DNA from: Desulfovibrionaceae bacterium
Lineage (GTDB): Bacteria; Desulfobacterota; Desulfovibrionia; Desulfovibrionales; Desulfovibrionaceae
Assembly (NCBI GenBank): GCA_015709315.1
Contig: JACCQI010000021.1
Coordinates: 1-56,954 of the forward strand
Reading direction: 5' to 3'
DNA: 56,954 bases
The notes below the pieces were generated by a model. It made no database searches. It saw only the letters and a list, made by a program, of their open reading frames with translations, and had not been told where the DNA came from. Position 1 is the stretch's first letter. Each line of letters begins with the position of its first letter. Shown here piece after piece: positions 1 to 10,465 of the stretch. The translations under genes were made by a program, and so were the position numbers.

Positions 1-253
1 GCGCCGCCGTCAAAAAGCACTTGCCATAGGGGCGGGTCCATATATGCTTACTTTTGGTCGCTTTGGTCCAAAAGTAAGTCGCCGTAAAGGCGAAAAAGGG
101 AGTAATGATAACAGGCGAAGTCGAACGCGGAGCGCGGTCGGTCCTCTGCCGCCGTGCCGCTTGAACAGAAAAAAAGAGGGGCGCGAGCATTCATCGCGTT
201 CCTCCCCGGCTTCGGCACCGCCGAAGCCTTCTTCCGGCGCGCTGCCTCAAGCG
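1..253. other. Non-coding leader with hairpin elements
   Basis: No gene is supported here although a frame is open. Three inverted repeats are visible. One has an 11-bp stem (47-57 with 68-78). Another has an 11-position stem (176-186 with 194-204) that includes two G-T positions. The third has a 9-bp stem with a 3-base loop (213-221 with 225-233, approximate to 1 base). The second and third belong to an element repeated near 48947. A protein reading through this stretch would be a low-complexity Arg/Ser-rich extension of the dehydrogenase, which its family does not have. Confidence 0.6.
160..233. repeat. Dispersed hairpin element, copy A
   Basis: GAACAGAAAAA precedes a stem of 11 positions (176-186 with 194-204; two G-T pairs if read as plus-strand RNA) and a GGCTTCGGC/GCCGAAGCC hairpin. 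Copy B is at 48930-48997. Confidence 0.65.
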
Positions 254-282
254 TTGACACTTCATCACCCCCGCCGTAGTTT
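254..282 (+). promoter_or_regulatory. Sigma-70-type promoter of the GlcD operon, probably leaderless
   Basis: A perfect -35 TTGACA (254-259) is followed by a 17-base spacer and a weak -10 TAGTTT (277-282, 3 of 6). Transcription would start about base 289-290, exactly at the proposed ATG, which has no Shine-Dalgarno sequence. That fits a leaderless message. The weak -10 limits confidence. Confidence 0.45.
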
Positions 283-289
283 CCAGCCC

Positions 290-1675
290 ATGCCATACGC
301 CCAAGCCCTGACCAAGGCACACGCCGCCTTCCTGACCGACCTGTTCCCCGGGGACGGATGCCTTCTCACGCCTGAGGAAATGAACGTGTTCGCCACGGAC
401 GCGGGCCGCAAACGGGCCATGCCGTGGGCCGTCGTGCGGCCCGAAAACCGTGAACAGGCGGCCGAACTGCTCCGCTGGGCGGACGCCGAACGCATTCCCG
501 TGGTGCCTCGGGCGCGGGCCACCAACCAGGTGGGCGCGGTCGTGCCCGTGCATGGCGGGGTCGTGGTCTCGCTGCTGCGGATGAACCAAATCATCGACGT
601 GGACGAGCGCGACTTCGCGGCCGTGCTCCAGCCCGGCGTGGTCACGTCGGACCTTCAGGCGGCCTGTGCGGAAAAACGTCTTTTCTACCCCCCGGACCCG
701 GCCAGCGTGAAGACCTCCACCGTGGGCGGCAATATCTCCACCTGCGCGGGCGGGCTGCGCGCCGTCAAGTACGGCGTGACCCGCGACTGGGTGCTCGGCC
801 TGGAAGCCGTCCTGCCGGGCGGCCGCGTGCTGTCCATGGGCGGCCGGTCCCACAAGGACGTGGTCGGGCTGGACCTGAAACGGCTCTTCGTGGGGTCGGC
901 GGGCAAGCTCGGGCTGATCACCGAGGTCACGGTCAAGCTGGTGCCCCTGCCCGAGGCGTCGGCCTCGGTGCTGGCCGGTTTCCGCGATCTCGCCTCCTGC
1001 ATGGACGGGGCGCAGGCCGTTTTCCGGTCCGGGCTGCTGCCCTCGGCCTGTGAATTCATGGACGGGGCCGTGCTGGCCGTGACGCGCATGGTCGGCGACG
1101 TCCCGGTGGCGTCGGACGCTCAGGGCGCGCTCCTGTTCAAGGTGGACGGCACGCGCGAAGCCGTGGACGCCGAGGTCCGGCGGCTGACCGAGGCGCTCGG
1201 CACCGTGCAGCCGCTGTCCGTGGAAGTGGGCGCGGGCGAGGCCGAGGAGGCCATCTGGGAGGTGCGGCGCACCATTTCGCCCGCCTCCTTCCTGCTGCGG
1301 CCGGACAAGCTGTCCGAAGACCTGGCCGTGCCGCGCGGCCGCGTGGCCGAGATGGTGGAGTCCGTCCACAGCATCGGCCGGGAACACGGGCTGCCCGTGC
1401 TCTGCTACGGCCATCTGGGGGACGGCAATATCCACTCCAACATCCTGTTCGACAAATCGGCCGAGAGCGAGGAAGCCAAGGCCCACGCGGTCAAGGACGA
1501 GCTGTTCCGGCTGGCGCTCAGGCTCGGCGGCACCATCTCCGGCGAGCACGGCACGGGCCTGGCCAAGGCGTCCTTCGTGCCCGAGCAGCTTTCCGCGGAC
1601 GAGCTGCGAATCATGGCGGACATCAAGGCGGTCTTCGATCCCCACTACATCATGAATCCCGGCAAGGGCTGGTAG
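290..1675 (+). CDS. glcD: FAD-linked oxidase subunit, GlcD / D-lactate dehydrogenase type
   Basis: Predicted flavoprotein of 461 residues that oxidises a 2-hydroxyacid such as D-lactate or glycolate and passes electrons to the FeS partner just downstream. The N-terminal half has the PCMH FAD-binding fold, including VVPRARATNQVG and TSTVGGNISTCAGG. The C-terminal half is the FAD-oxidase C domain, including YGHLGDGNIHSNIL and the closing SGEHGTGLAKASF, a family signature near the flavin. The ATG at 290 gives the usual family length; an upstream in-frame start would add an unrelated Arg/Ser-rich tail. Only 2 bases separate it from the next gene, so the two form an operon. Substrate cannot be told from sequence; lactate is the common one in Desulfovibrio. 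Confidence 0.87.
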   Translation: MPYAQALTKAHAAFLTDLFPGDGCLLTPEEMNVFATDAGRKRAMPWAVVRPENREQAAELLRWADAERIPVVPRARATNQVGAVVPVHGGVVVSLLRMNQIIDVDERDFAAVLQPGVVTSDLQAACAEKRLFYPPDPASVKTSTVGGNISTCAGGLRAVKYGVTRDWVLGLEAVLPGGRVLSMGGRSHKDVVGLDLKRLFVGSAGKLGLITEVTVKLVPLPEASASVLAGFRDLASCMDGAQAVFRSGLLPSACEFMDGAVLAVTRMVGDVPVASDAQGALLFKVDGTREAVDAEVRRLTEALGTVQPLSVEVGAGEAEEAIWEVRRTISPASFLLRPDKLSEDLAVPRGRVAEMVESVHSIGREHGLPVLCYGHLGDGNIHSNILFDKSAESEEAKAHAVKDELFRLALRLGGTISGEHGTGLAKASFVPEQLSADELRIMADIKAVFDPHYIMNPGKGW

Positions 1676-1677
1676 CC

Positions 1678-2802
1678 ATGACCGGCCAATGCATCCTGTG
1701 CGGCAAGTGCATGGAGGTGTGCCCGCTGCTGCGCGCCACCAATCGCGAGGAGCTGGCTCCCAGGGCCAAGTCCGAACTGTGCCGCGTGCTGGAGGCGTCG
1801 CCGGGCGAGCTGTCGGAAATCGACGCGGCCCGGCTGGCCGGGCTGTGCCTGGGCTGCGGCCGGTGCGCCGAGATCTGCCCCCAGGGGGTGGACGTGCCCG
1901 CGTTGGTGGCGGGCCTGCGCGGCGCGCACCCGAATTTCAAGTCCTGGCTCTGGAAGACCTGGCTGACCCGCGCGAAGCAATTGTGGGCACCGGGATCGGC
2001 GGCCGCCAGGCTGGTGCCCGAGGCGTTTCACATCGGCAACCTCGGCCCCATGCTCAAGATGCTGGCCGGGATGTCGGGCGGGTCGGGCCTTGAGCCGTTC
2101 GCGGAGATCGGCAGGTTCCCGGACACCTGGCGCGGGGAGCGGATGCTCCTGTTCGCGGGCTGCACCGCCAACTATGTGCAGAGCCGCTGGCTCGCGGCCG
2201 CGCTCAAGCTGTTGGACGGCCTGGGCGTGGAGGTCCTGCCCGGCGATTTCACCTGCTGCGGCTCGGGCCTCAAATGCGCGGGGTTCGCGGACGAGGGGGC
2301 GGACATGGCCGCGCGCAACGTGGCGGTCTGGCGCGCTGCGGGGCGGCCGAAAGTCGTGACCTTCTGCACCTCCTGCCTGGCCGGGCTGAGGGCCTATGAC
2401 GGGTGCTTCGAGGACGAGGCCGAGCAGGAAAAATGGCGCGAATCGCAATTCCCTTTATCGAGAATTTTACATCACGCCGACTTCATGATATCCGACAACG
2501 TGCCGGAAAAGCTGGGGTATCACCATCCCTGCCACGCGGGGAAGGCGGACCCGGACCGGGACCTGCTCGCGGGCGTCCTGGGCGGCCGTCTGGTGGCGGC
2601 CACGGACAGGCAGTGCTGCGGCTTCGGCGGCGTCATGCGCCTGGCCGCGCCCGGAGCCACCGACCCGGTCAACCGCGAGTGTTGGGACGCGCTTCAGGGC
2701 GCGGAGGTGGTCCTCACGGGCTGCTCGGCCTGCCTGGCCCAGCTTTCGGCCACCGCACCGGAGGGGGTGAAGGTGGGCCACTGGCTGGAAATCATGAAGT
2801 AG
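1678..2802 (+). CDS. FeS electron-transfer subunit with CCG domains, GlcF-like
   Basis: Partner of the flavoprotein upstream, 374 residues. It begins with two ferredoxin-type [4Fe-4S] motifs, CILCGKCMEVCP and CLGCGRCAEICP, within the first 70 residues. Two cysteine-rich CCG segments follow: CCGSGLKCAG with a later FCTSCLAG, and CCGFGGVMRL with a following TGCSACLAQ. This order (two ferredoxin clusters, then two CCG domains) is that of GlcF, LutA and heterodisulfide-reductase-like subunits, which carry electrons to quinone or another carrier. No membrane segment is evident, so it is probably soluble or peripheral. It is a dehydrogenase subunit; the final acceptor is unknown. Confidence 0.87.
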   Translation: MTGQCILCGKCMEVCPLLRATNREELAPRAKSELCRVLEASPGELSEIDAARLAGLCLGCGRCAEICPQGVDVPALVAGLRGAHPNFKSWLWKTWLTRAKQLWAPGSAAARLVPEAFHIGNLGPMLKMLAGMSGGSGLEPFAEIGRFPDTWRGERMLLFAGCTANYVQSRWLAAALKLLDGLGVEVLPGDFTCCGSGLKCAGFADEGADMAARNVAVWRAAGRPKVVTFCTSCLAGLRAYDGCFEDEAEQEKWRESQFPLSRILHHADFMISDNVPEKLGYHHPCHAGKADPDRDLLAGVLGGRLVAATDRQCCGFGGVMRLAAPGATDPVNRECWDALQGAEVVLTGCSACLAQLSATAPEGVKVGHWLEIMK

Positions 2803-2895
2803 CCCACATGCAGGGCGTGGCCCCGGTTTTACGCCCGGCCCCGGATGTGATATTTCCGATCACGCAGTGAAACCCCGATTTTCACCCGTCCGACG

Positions 2896-2923
2896 TTGAC
2901 TTTCCCGCTTATGACTATATGTA
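2896..2923 (+). promoter_or_regulatory. Candidate sigma-70 promoter for secA
   Basis: TTGACT (2896-2901), a 16-base spacer and TATGTA (2918-2923) lie about 75 bases before the secA ATG. The -10 match is modest (3 of 6). The rest of the 197-base gap shows no gene. Confidence 0.35.
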
Positions 2924-2999
2924 CGAAGGCAACGGCTGGGCGGCCGATTCGTCTTTTGGCCTGCAATACGCCATTTAATTTTTCAGGAGACCCCCCATA

Positions 3000-5543
<2,544 letters not shown>

Positions 5544-5577
5544 GCCGCGCCGTACGCAGCCTTCGTTTGCCGGCGAC

Positions 5578-5616
5578 AAGGCCGGTCCTCCCGTGTGGGA
5601 GGACCGGCCTTTATAT
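5578..5616 (+). terminator. Terminator of secA
   Basis: Perfect 15-bp stem (5578-5592 with 5597-5611) around a GTGT loop, followed by a short T/A-rich tract. It lies 34 bases past the secA stop. Confidence 0.75.
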
Positions 5617-5718
5617 ATTGCCGTCCCTGCTGGGCGAGGGAAGAAGCGGACGCCGGACCCGTCTTACGGGGTAAGTTGGCCCTGCGTCCGGTTTTCCCCC
5701 GCGGTTTCGAGGTATCTT

Positions 5719-5757
5719 CTCTCCGGGCCGGGGGGGGCCGCGGGAGAGAAGGGGAGG
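5719..5757 (-). repeat. Hairpin just past the chemoreceptor stop
   Basis: A 9-bp inverted repeat (CTTCTCTCC with GGAGAGAAG) encloses a G-rich loop immediately downstream of the minus-strand chemoreceptor. No T tract follows on that strand, so it is only a possible 3' end structure. Confidence 0.35.
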
Positions 5758-7776
5758 TTACGCCGGTACAGGGACGGCCTCAAGCTCGGGAGCGGGCATG
5801 GCGTCGTGATCCCGCTCTCTGAGCATGTCTTCCATCATGGCCTCCAGTTCCTCGGCCATCGCGGCCAGGGACCGCACCGCCGAGAACGAGGCGTTCATGC
5901 TTTCCATGGATTGCTCGGCTATGTCGTTCACCTCGATGACCGCGACGTTGATCTGGTCCGAGGTGGCGGACTGTTCCTCGGAGGCCGAGGCGATTCCCTC
6001 GATCTGCATGGTGTTGAGGTCCACCAGCTTCAATATCTCTTCCTGGGCCTCGCCGGTCTCGATGGCCAGTTGCGTGCTCCGCTTCACCGCCTCCACCGCC
6101 GCGCGGGTGTTGTCGATGTTCTTTTCCGAGGCCACGCAGATGGCCTCGATGTTACGCCCCACCTCCTGGGTGGCCTGCATGGTCTTTTCGGCCAGCTTGC
6201 GGACCTCGTCGGCGACAACGGCGAAGCCGCGTCCCGCATCCCCGGCCCTGGCGGCCTCGATGGCGGCATTCAGGGCCAGGAGGTTGGTCTGGTCGGCGAT
6301 CTCGCTGATGACGTCCATGACCTGCCCGATGCTCTCCACCTGAAGCTCCAGGTCTTCCATGCCCGCGCGCATGTTGTCGGTGTGGTCGTTGACCGAGGAT
6401 ATCGCCTCGACCACGTTTTCAACGAGCTTTGCCCCGGTCTTTGCCTTGGACTTCGTTTCCTGGGCGTTTCCCGAGGCGTCGCTTGCGCTTTTGGCCACCT
6501 CAAGCACGGCGGCGTTCATCTGCTCCATGGCCACGGCGGTCTGCTGCATGCGCTCCGTCTGGAGCACGGCTCCCTGCTTGGCCTGGGAAACCATGGCCGA
6601 GAGCGCCTCGGCGCTTTGGGTCAGGCGCGAGGTGAAGCTTTCCGCCCTGGTTGCCGAATCCTTCATCTTGTCGCGCAGGGCCAGGGCCTGCTCCTGCTGC
6701 CTCTGGGCCTCCAGCATGGACTCGTGCGCGTTTTCCGCCTGCTGCCGCGCCTCGACTTGCCTGGCCTCGACCTCGGTGAGGCGCTTCTTGAGTTCCTGGA
6801 CCATGTCCGAGATGTCGTTGCACAGCACCTTGAATTCGGCCTGGAACCGGCCCTGGGGGACGGCGTCCAGGTTGCCGCCCGCCACGTCGTGGGAATAGGC
6901 CGTCAACTGGGCCAGCGGCCGGGTGATGGACAGGATGACCCAGATGGAGATGAGAATAATGGACGCGACGGTGAGGGCGCCTATGGCCGTGACCCACATG
7001 GTGACCTGCCGGTCGGACAGGGCCTTTTCCTCGGCGAAGCGGTTGCGGTTGTCCACGATGATCGGGTCCAGGGCGCGGGTGGTTGTGATGATATCCGCCG
7101 TGAGGGCCTGGCTCTCGTCCCAGGCCCGGGCATAGTCGTCGAAGGCGGCGGCGTAGGCGGCGAGCGCGTCCAGCATGGCCGTCCGCGATGCTTCGTCCAC
7201 GTCGAGGCCGTTGACCTGGTCCCGCAGGATGGCCGTCCTGTCGTGGACCGCATTCAGGGCCTCTTCCGAGTGCCGGATCATGTAGTTCTTTTCCTGTCGC
7301 CTGATCTGAAGCAGGGCGATGAGGATGGCGTCCTCGGTGGCTTTTTTGAACTGCGCCTCCAGGGCGCGGGCGGCGGCGATGAACTGCCGGCGGATGCCCT
7401 CGGTCTCGGTCAGGCCGATCTTCTTGGTGGCGTCCACCAGCCGGGAAAATTGGTCCCCGTAGGCCGTCAGCAGTTCGATGGCCTGGTCCAGGCCCTGGCC
7501 GGTCTCGGGGGCCTTGCCGAGGATCGTGCCCAGGGATTGCTGCAACTGCGCATACGCCGCGTTGAATTTCCCGACGTATTCCTCGTCCAGCCTTTGCAGG
7601 AAGTTCTTTTCCTGGCGGCGGCACTGCAAAAGGGAAATCTCCGCCCGGGTGGCCTGTTTTTCGAGCCGCTCCATGGCTGCGGTCGTGTTCTGGCCGATCA
7701 TGTCGGCCGTAAAAATGAGCGCGTACCCCGTGACGGACACCAGGAGCAGCACGATGAGCTTCAATTTGACTGACAT
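5758..7776 (-). CDS. Methyl-accepting chemotaxis protein with helical bimodular sensor
   Basis: Membrane chemoreceptor of 672 residues. An N-terminal membrane segment (about 5-25) is followed by a long helical periplasmic part with two similar elements, [10 protein letters not shown] and [11 protein letters not shown]. These are typical of the HBM (helical bimodular) sensor class, which binds small organic acids in characterised members. A second membrane segment near 285-305 leads into a HAMP region and a coiled-coil signalling domain with the hairpin tip [18 protein letters not shown]. It signals to CheA/CheW; the ligand is unknown. It overlaps the 3' end of the upstream PAS-HD-GYP gene by 16 bases, so the two are cotranscribed. 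AAGGAG precedes the ATG. Confidence 0.92.
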   Translation of the reverse strand: MSVKLKLIVLLLVSVTGYALIFTADMIGQNTTAAMERLEKQATRAEISLLQCRRQEKNFLQRLDEEYVGKFNAAYAQLQQSLGTILGKAPETGQGLDQAIELLTAYGDQFSRLVDATKKIGLTETEGIRRQFIAAARALEAQFKKATEDAILIALLQIRRQEKNYMIRHSEEALNAVHDRTAILRDQVNGLDVDEASRTAMLDALAAYAAAFDDYARAWDESQALTADIITTTRALDPIIVDNRNRFAEEKALSDRQVTMWVTAIGALTVASIILISIWVILSITRPLAQLTAYSHDVAGGNLDAVPQGRFQAEFKVLCNDISDMVQELKKRLTEVEARQVEARQQAENAHESMLEAQRQQEQALALRDKMKDSATRAESFTSRLTQSAEALSAMVSQAKQGAVLQTERMQQTAVAMEQMNAAVLEVAKSASDASGNAQETKSKAKTGAKLVENVVEAISSVNDHTDNMRAGMEDLELQVESIGQVMDVISEIADQTNLLALNAAIEAARAGDAGRGFAVVADEVRKLAEKTMQATQEVGRNIEAICVASEKNIDNTRAAVEAVKRSTQLAIETGEAQEEILKLVDLNTMQIEGIASASEEQSATSDQINVAVIEVNDIAEQSMESMNASFSAVRSLAAMAEELEAMMEDMLRERDHDAMPAPELEAVPVPA

Positions 7777-9098
7777 AGAATCACTTCTCCTTTTTGGGCG
7801 GTGATGAAGCCCTGGTCGACGATGTTGCGCACCGAGTCACAGACCGCTGGATCATATTTGCTCCCTCTGTGGGCCTTGAGTTCATCCAGGGCGGCCTCCA
7901 GGCCCAGGGCCGGGCGGTAGGGGCGGTGCGCGCCCATGGCCTCCAGGACGTCCGCCACGGCGATGATCCGCGCGCCCAGGGAGATGGCGTCGCCCTTGAG
8001 CCCCGCCGGGTAGCCCGAGCCGTCCAGGCGTTCGTGGTGTTGATGGATATAGTCCCCCACGGGGTGGGGGAAGGGGATGGCCTTGATGATGTCCAGGCCG
8101 TTTTTGGGATGGTTGCGGACCATCTCCATCTCGCTGGGGGACAGGCTCGACGGCTTGCTCAGGATGGCCATGGGGATGCATATCTTGCCGATGTCGTGCA
8201 GCACGCCCGCTATGTGGATGGAGTCGAGCAGGTTGGGGTCCAGCCCCATGTCCTGGCCGATAGCTTGGGAGATGCAGGCCACTTTCTGTTGGTGCCCGGC
8301 GGTGTACTGGTCCCGCTTCTCCAGCGTCATGGACAGGGCGTTGACCGTTTCGTCCAGAATGTTCCGTAGCTTGGCGTGGCTCCTGCCGAGGGCCAGTTCC
8401 GATTCCTTGCGCTCGGAGATGTCTCTGGAGACCAGGGACACGGCGCAGGGCCTGCCGTTGGAAAAAATGGGCGAATAAGAGTCCGAGACCGGGAAGTTGA
8501 CGCCCGCCCGGTTGCGCCGCAGGGTTTCCAGGCGAACCACGTGGCAACGCTTCCGCACCTCCCGCAGCACCCTCCGCATCTCGTGCTTCAGGTGCGGGGG
8601 CGTCAGGTCGTAGATGGAGCGGTCGAGCAGTTCCCGCGCGGTATACCCATAGAGTCCGGCGGCGCTCCTGTTGGCAAAGAATATTTTCCCGTCCAGTGCC
8701 ATGGAAAGCATGGCGTCGTTGGAGGAATTGATGATTTCCAGTTGGTGATGAATTTGTTCCTGGGCCTTGAAGCGCTCGGTGATGTCCGAACAAATGGCCA
8801 TTGCCTTCGGGCCTGTCTCCGGGCCGTTGATCCTGGACAGGCGGACGTTGAAGCGCCTGGGGCCGGAACCGGGGGCTTCCCAGTCCCGTTCGATGAGGGC
8901 GTATGCCTCCCTGCTTTTCAGGAAGTCGGTCACTTCGTCGGCCAGCCAGTTGCGAATCGCCCGGGCTGTGTCGGCCCCGTTCTTCGTGTCGGAGAAGGTC
9001 GATTGCGCGGAAGCATTCGATTCCAATACGGCGCCCTCGGGAGACAAGAGAATAGCCGGGAGGGGGATGTTGCTGAAAATCGTCTTGTGATCGGGCAT
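7761..9098 (-). CDS. PAS-PAS-HD-GYP cyclic-di-GMP phosphodiesterase
   Basis: Cytoplasmic protein of 445 residues with two PAS-like sensor domains (about 5-115 and 120-240) and a C-terminal HD-GYP domain. The metal-binding core is visible as LHDIGK and the family signature as [18 protein letters not shown] proteins hydrolyse cyclic-di-GMP, usually to GMP. No membrane segment is seen, so the input is probably a cytosolic ligand, redox state or PAS-bound cofactor. An AAGGA site lies before the ATG. Its end overlaps the chemoreceptor start, which suggests that motility signalling and cyclic-di-GMP turnover are coordinated (inference). Confidence 0.9.
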   Translation of the reverse strand: MPDHKTIFSNIPLPAILLSPEGAVLESNASAQSTFSDTKNGADTARAIRNWLADEVTDFLKSREAYALIERDWEAPGSGPRRFNVRLSRINGPETGPKAMAICSDITERFKAQEQIHHQLEIINSSNDAMLSMALDGKIFFANRSAAGLYGYTARELLDRSIYDLTPPHLKHEMRRVLREVRKRCHVVRLETLRRNRAGVNFPVSDSYSPIFSNGRPCAVSLVSRDISERKESELALGRSHAKLRNILDETVNALSMTLEKRDQYTAGHQQKVACISQAIGQDMGLDPNLLDSIHIAGVLHDIGKICIPMAILSKPSSLSPSEMEMVRNHPKNGLDIIKAIPFPHPVGDYIHQHHERLDGSGYPAGLKGDAISLGARIIAVADVLEAMGAHRPYRPALGLEAALDELKAHRGSKYDPAVCDSVRNIVDQGFITAQKGEVILCQSN

Positions 9099-9684
9099 AT
9101 AGCTTCCTTGATGGCGAGATGCAACGGGTGGCCGGATGCGATTCCAGCGGATATTTCGTTCGGACGACCGTTTGGATGGGGAGCAATCCGCGTGCCATCG
9201 CGATAATTGCGCGCAAAGCGGGGCGTGTTGAACCGCAATTTATTCAACAGATTGTTTTACATGGCTATTTTTGTTGAATGAAAGTCGCAAGAATAGTTGC
9301 GAATTTGCCAGATAAACGTGCAGTTGCCGTTTGTTTTGTGAAGAATCACGCAACGGTTCAGAAGCCGGCAACCGCGAACGCGCTACATAAAATATATAAC
9401 GATAGGTCTATTTAACAGGGGTGGTTACAGGGGGACCGGGCCGGTTGCTCCGGTCTGTCGGTGGGACGGGGAAAGAACCGGGCCGCGGCTTTCCTCGGCG
9501 GACGGCCGCCGGCAGGGAGCAGTCCGTCCGGGCCGGTTAGCGCCCTTTCCGACGGCCTGTCGCAACGCCCTTTTCCCCCTGATTCGTGCAGAAATACGTA
9601 AAAAGGCGCGATGCGTAATCAAATGGACGATCGATCCGTAAACATTCAGTCCGTCAAATAGTCCAACCAGGCGTTTTCCCGGCT
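9099..9684. other. Long intergenic stretch without a supported gene
   Basis: The part near 9240-9420 is AT-rich and probably holds the promoter of the minus-strand HD-GYP operon, though no clear -35/-10 pair was fixed. From about 9420 to 9560 it turns GC-rich with several short inverted repeats, for example CGGCGG with CCGCCG, and GGACGG with CCGTCC. No known riboswitch signature was recognised. A 101-residue minus-strand frame (9425-9730) has Arg/Pro-rich, shadow-like composition and is not called. Confidence 0.5.
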
Positions 9685-9763
9685 GAGGGGGGCATCTGCA
9701 AGGCGCAAGGGCGAAGCTGCGGCCTTCCACAGCGAGCCCGCAGCAACGCAGCAGATCCCCCTC
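9685..9763. other. Nested inverted repeat, possible structured RNA
   Basis: An outer stem pairs 9685-9699 with 9751-9763, allowing two unpaired bases. An inner 7-bp stem pairs GCTGCGG (9716-9722) with CCGCAGC (9738-9744). The element lies directly beside the terminator of the Nif11-like gene. Transcription and strand are unknown. Confidence 0.35.
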
Positions 9764-9769
9764 TCAAGC

Positions 9770-9817
9770 TGAAAAAAAGAATATGCGGATGGTTGGGAGG
9801 GGCAACCATCCGCATAT
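9770..9817 (-). terminator. Strong terminator of the Nif11-like gene
   Basis: Perfect 15-bp stem (9781-9795 with 9803-9817). On the minus strand it is followed by TTCTTTTTTT. It lies 73 bases past the stop of the small gene, whose transcript it should end. Confidence 0.85.
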
Positions 9818-9890
9818 CTTCCACTATCCCCAACGGCGTTGGAGAAATTCCTTTCAGCGTCCGGGCAGCGCCCGTGACGGTGTCGGCTTC

Positions 9891-10103
9891 CTACCCGACC
9901 CCGTCCATGGCCTTGGGCAGCCCTGCCAGAACCTCGGCGGCCATGGCCCAAACCTCGGCCAACTCTTGCTCGGTCAGGTCGTATCCCCTTGCGGCGACGA
10001 ACGATTCCAGGGACGCCTGATCCGTGAGGGTCATGGCCTCGGCCAGCATGGCCTGGTCGGACATGACGTCGTTCACCAGCCGCGAGACCTCTTCCCGGCT
10101 CAT
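9891..10103 (-). CDS. Nif11-domain small protein (orphan RiPP-leader-like)
   Basis: A 70-residue protein starting MSREEVSRLVNDVMSD and containing FVAARGYDLTEQELAEVW. That segment has the helical pattern and the GYDLT-EEL-type core of the Nif11 family, whose members serve as leader peptides for ribosomal natural products or are of unknown function. The ATG at 10101-10103 has AGGAA upstream; a longer frame upstream lacks family likeness. The end, LPKAMDGVG, has no Gly-Gly cleavage site followed by a Cys/Ser/Thr-rich core. No lanthipeptide, cyclodehydratase or radical-SAM gene is in the window. It has a good promoter at 10230-10258 and its own terminator, so it is a single-gene unit. Family assignment is by eye. 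Confidence 0.7.
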   Translation of the reverse strand: MSREEVSRLVNDVMSDQAMLAEAMTLTDQASLESFVAARGYDLTEQELAEVWAMAAEVLAGLPKAMDGVG

Positions 10104-10229
10104 GCCGCGTTCCTGTTGCCGGGGCGGGCCGTTCCGCGCAACCGGAAAACAAATGGCCGGGCGGCGGACAGACGGTCCGTAGCCGCCCAGGGAGTTGTCT
10201 TGAAAAAATCTAGAGAAACCATAGACCAT

Positions 10230-10258
10230 TCTATAGCAAGGGTGCAGGGAGATTGCAA
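10230..10258 (-). promoter_or_regulatory. Sigma-70 promoter of the Nif11-like gene
   Basis: Read on the minus strand: -35 TTGCAA (10253-10258), a 17-base spacer and -10 TATAGA (10230-10235). Transcription would begin near 10223, giving a leader of about 120 bases before the ATG. Confidence 0.6.
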
Positions 10259-10400
10259 GAGGAAGGATCTGTCGATGAAGGGTGGCCGTATTGTGAAGAA
10301 AAACAGGGAACGAGGCGGTCGATTCGGCTTCGGACAGGCGGCCGCACCGCGCAAATCCGCGCCGTGCCTCCTATGTCGTGCGCTCGTGCAGCCGAAATGG

Positions 10401-10438
10401 AAAAGGGGGGTAGCACGGCACCCGCCGCACTTCCCCCC
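10401..10438 (-). terminator. Terminator of the RND efflux operon
   Basis: Minus-strand GGGGGG (10433-10438) pairs with CCCCCC (10405-10410), with an inner GCGGC/GCCGT-type stem, and is followed by TTTT. It lies about 30 bases past the RND stop. Confidence 0.55.
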
Positions 10439-10465
10439 TCTCACGGGTTTTTGTGTCGCGGCGCG

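Larger units (their letters stand above)
10104..10465. other. Intergenic region between the efflux operon and the Nif11-like gene
   Basis: It holds the efflux-operon terminator (10401-10438), the Nif11-gene promoter (10230-10258) and that gene's leader of about 120 bases. No further gene is supported. Confidence 0.6.

Noticed and set aside
44-289. N-terminal extension of the GlcD-type protein
   Set aside because: Arg/Ser-rich translation of hairpin repeats, not found in the family; promoter and family length favour the ATG at 290.
5593-7773. 726-residue plus-strand frame opposite the chemoreceptor
   Set aside because: Antisense to a gene with full chemoreceptor motifs; no domain of its own.
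9478-9520. RNase P RNA-like GAGGAAAG stretch on the minus strand
   Set aside because: Only a short resemblance; the rest of the conserved RNase P core is absent.
9425-9730. 101-residue minus-strand frame in the long intergenic region
   Set aside because: Arg/Pro-rich, no ribosome site, overlaps the structured element; no family likeness.
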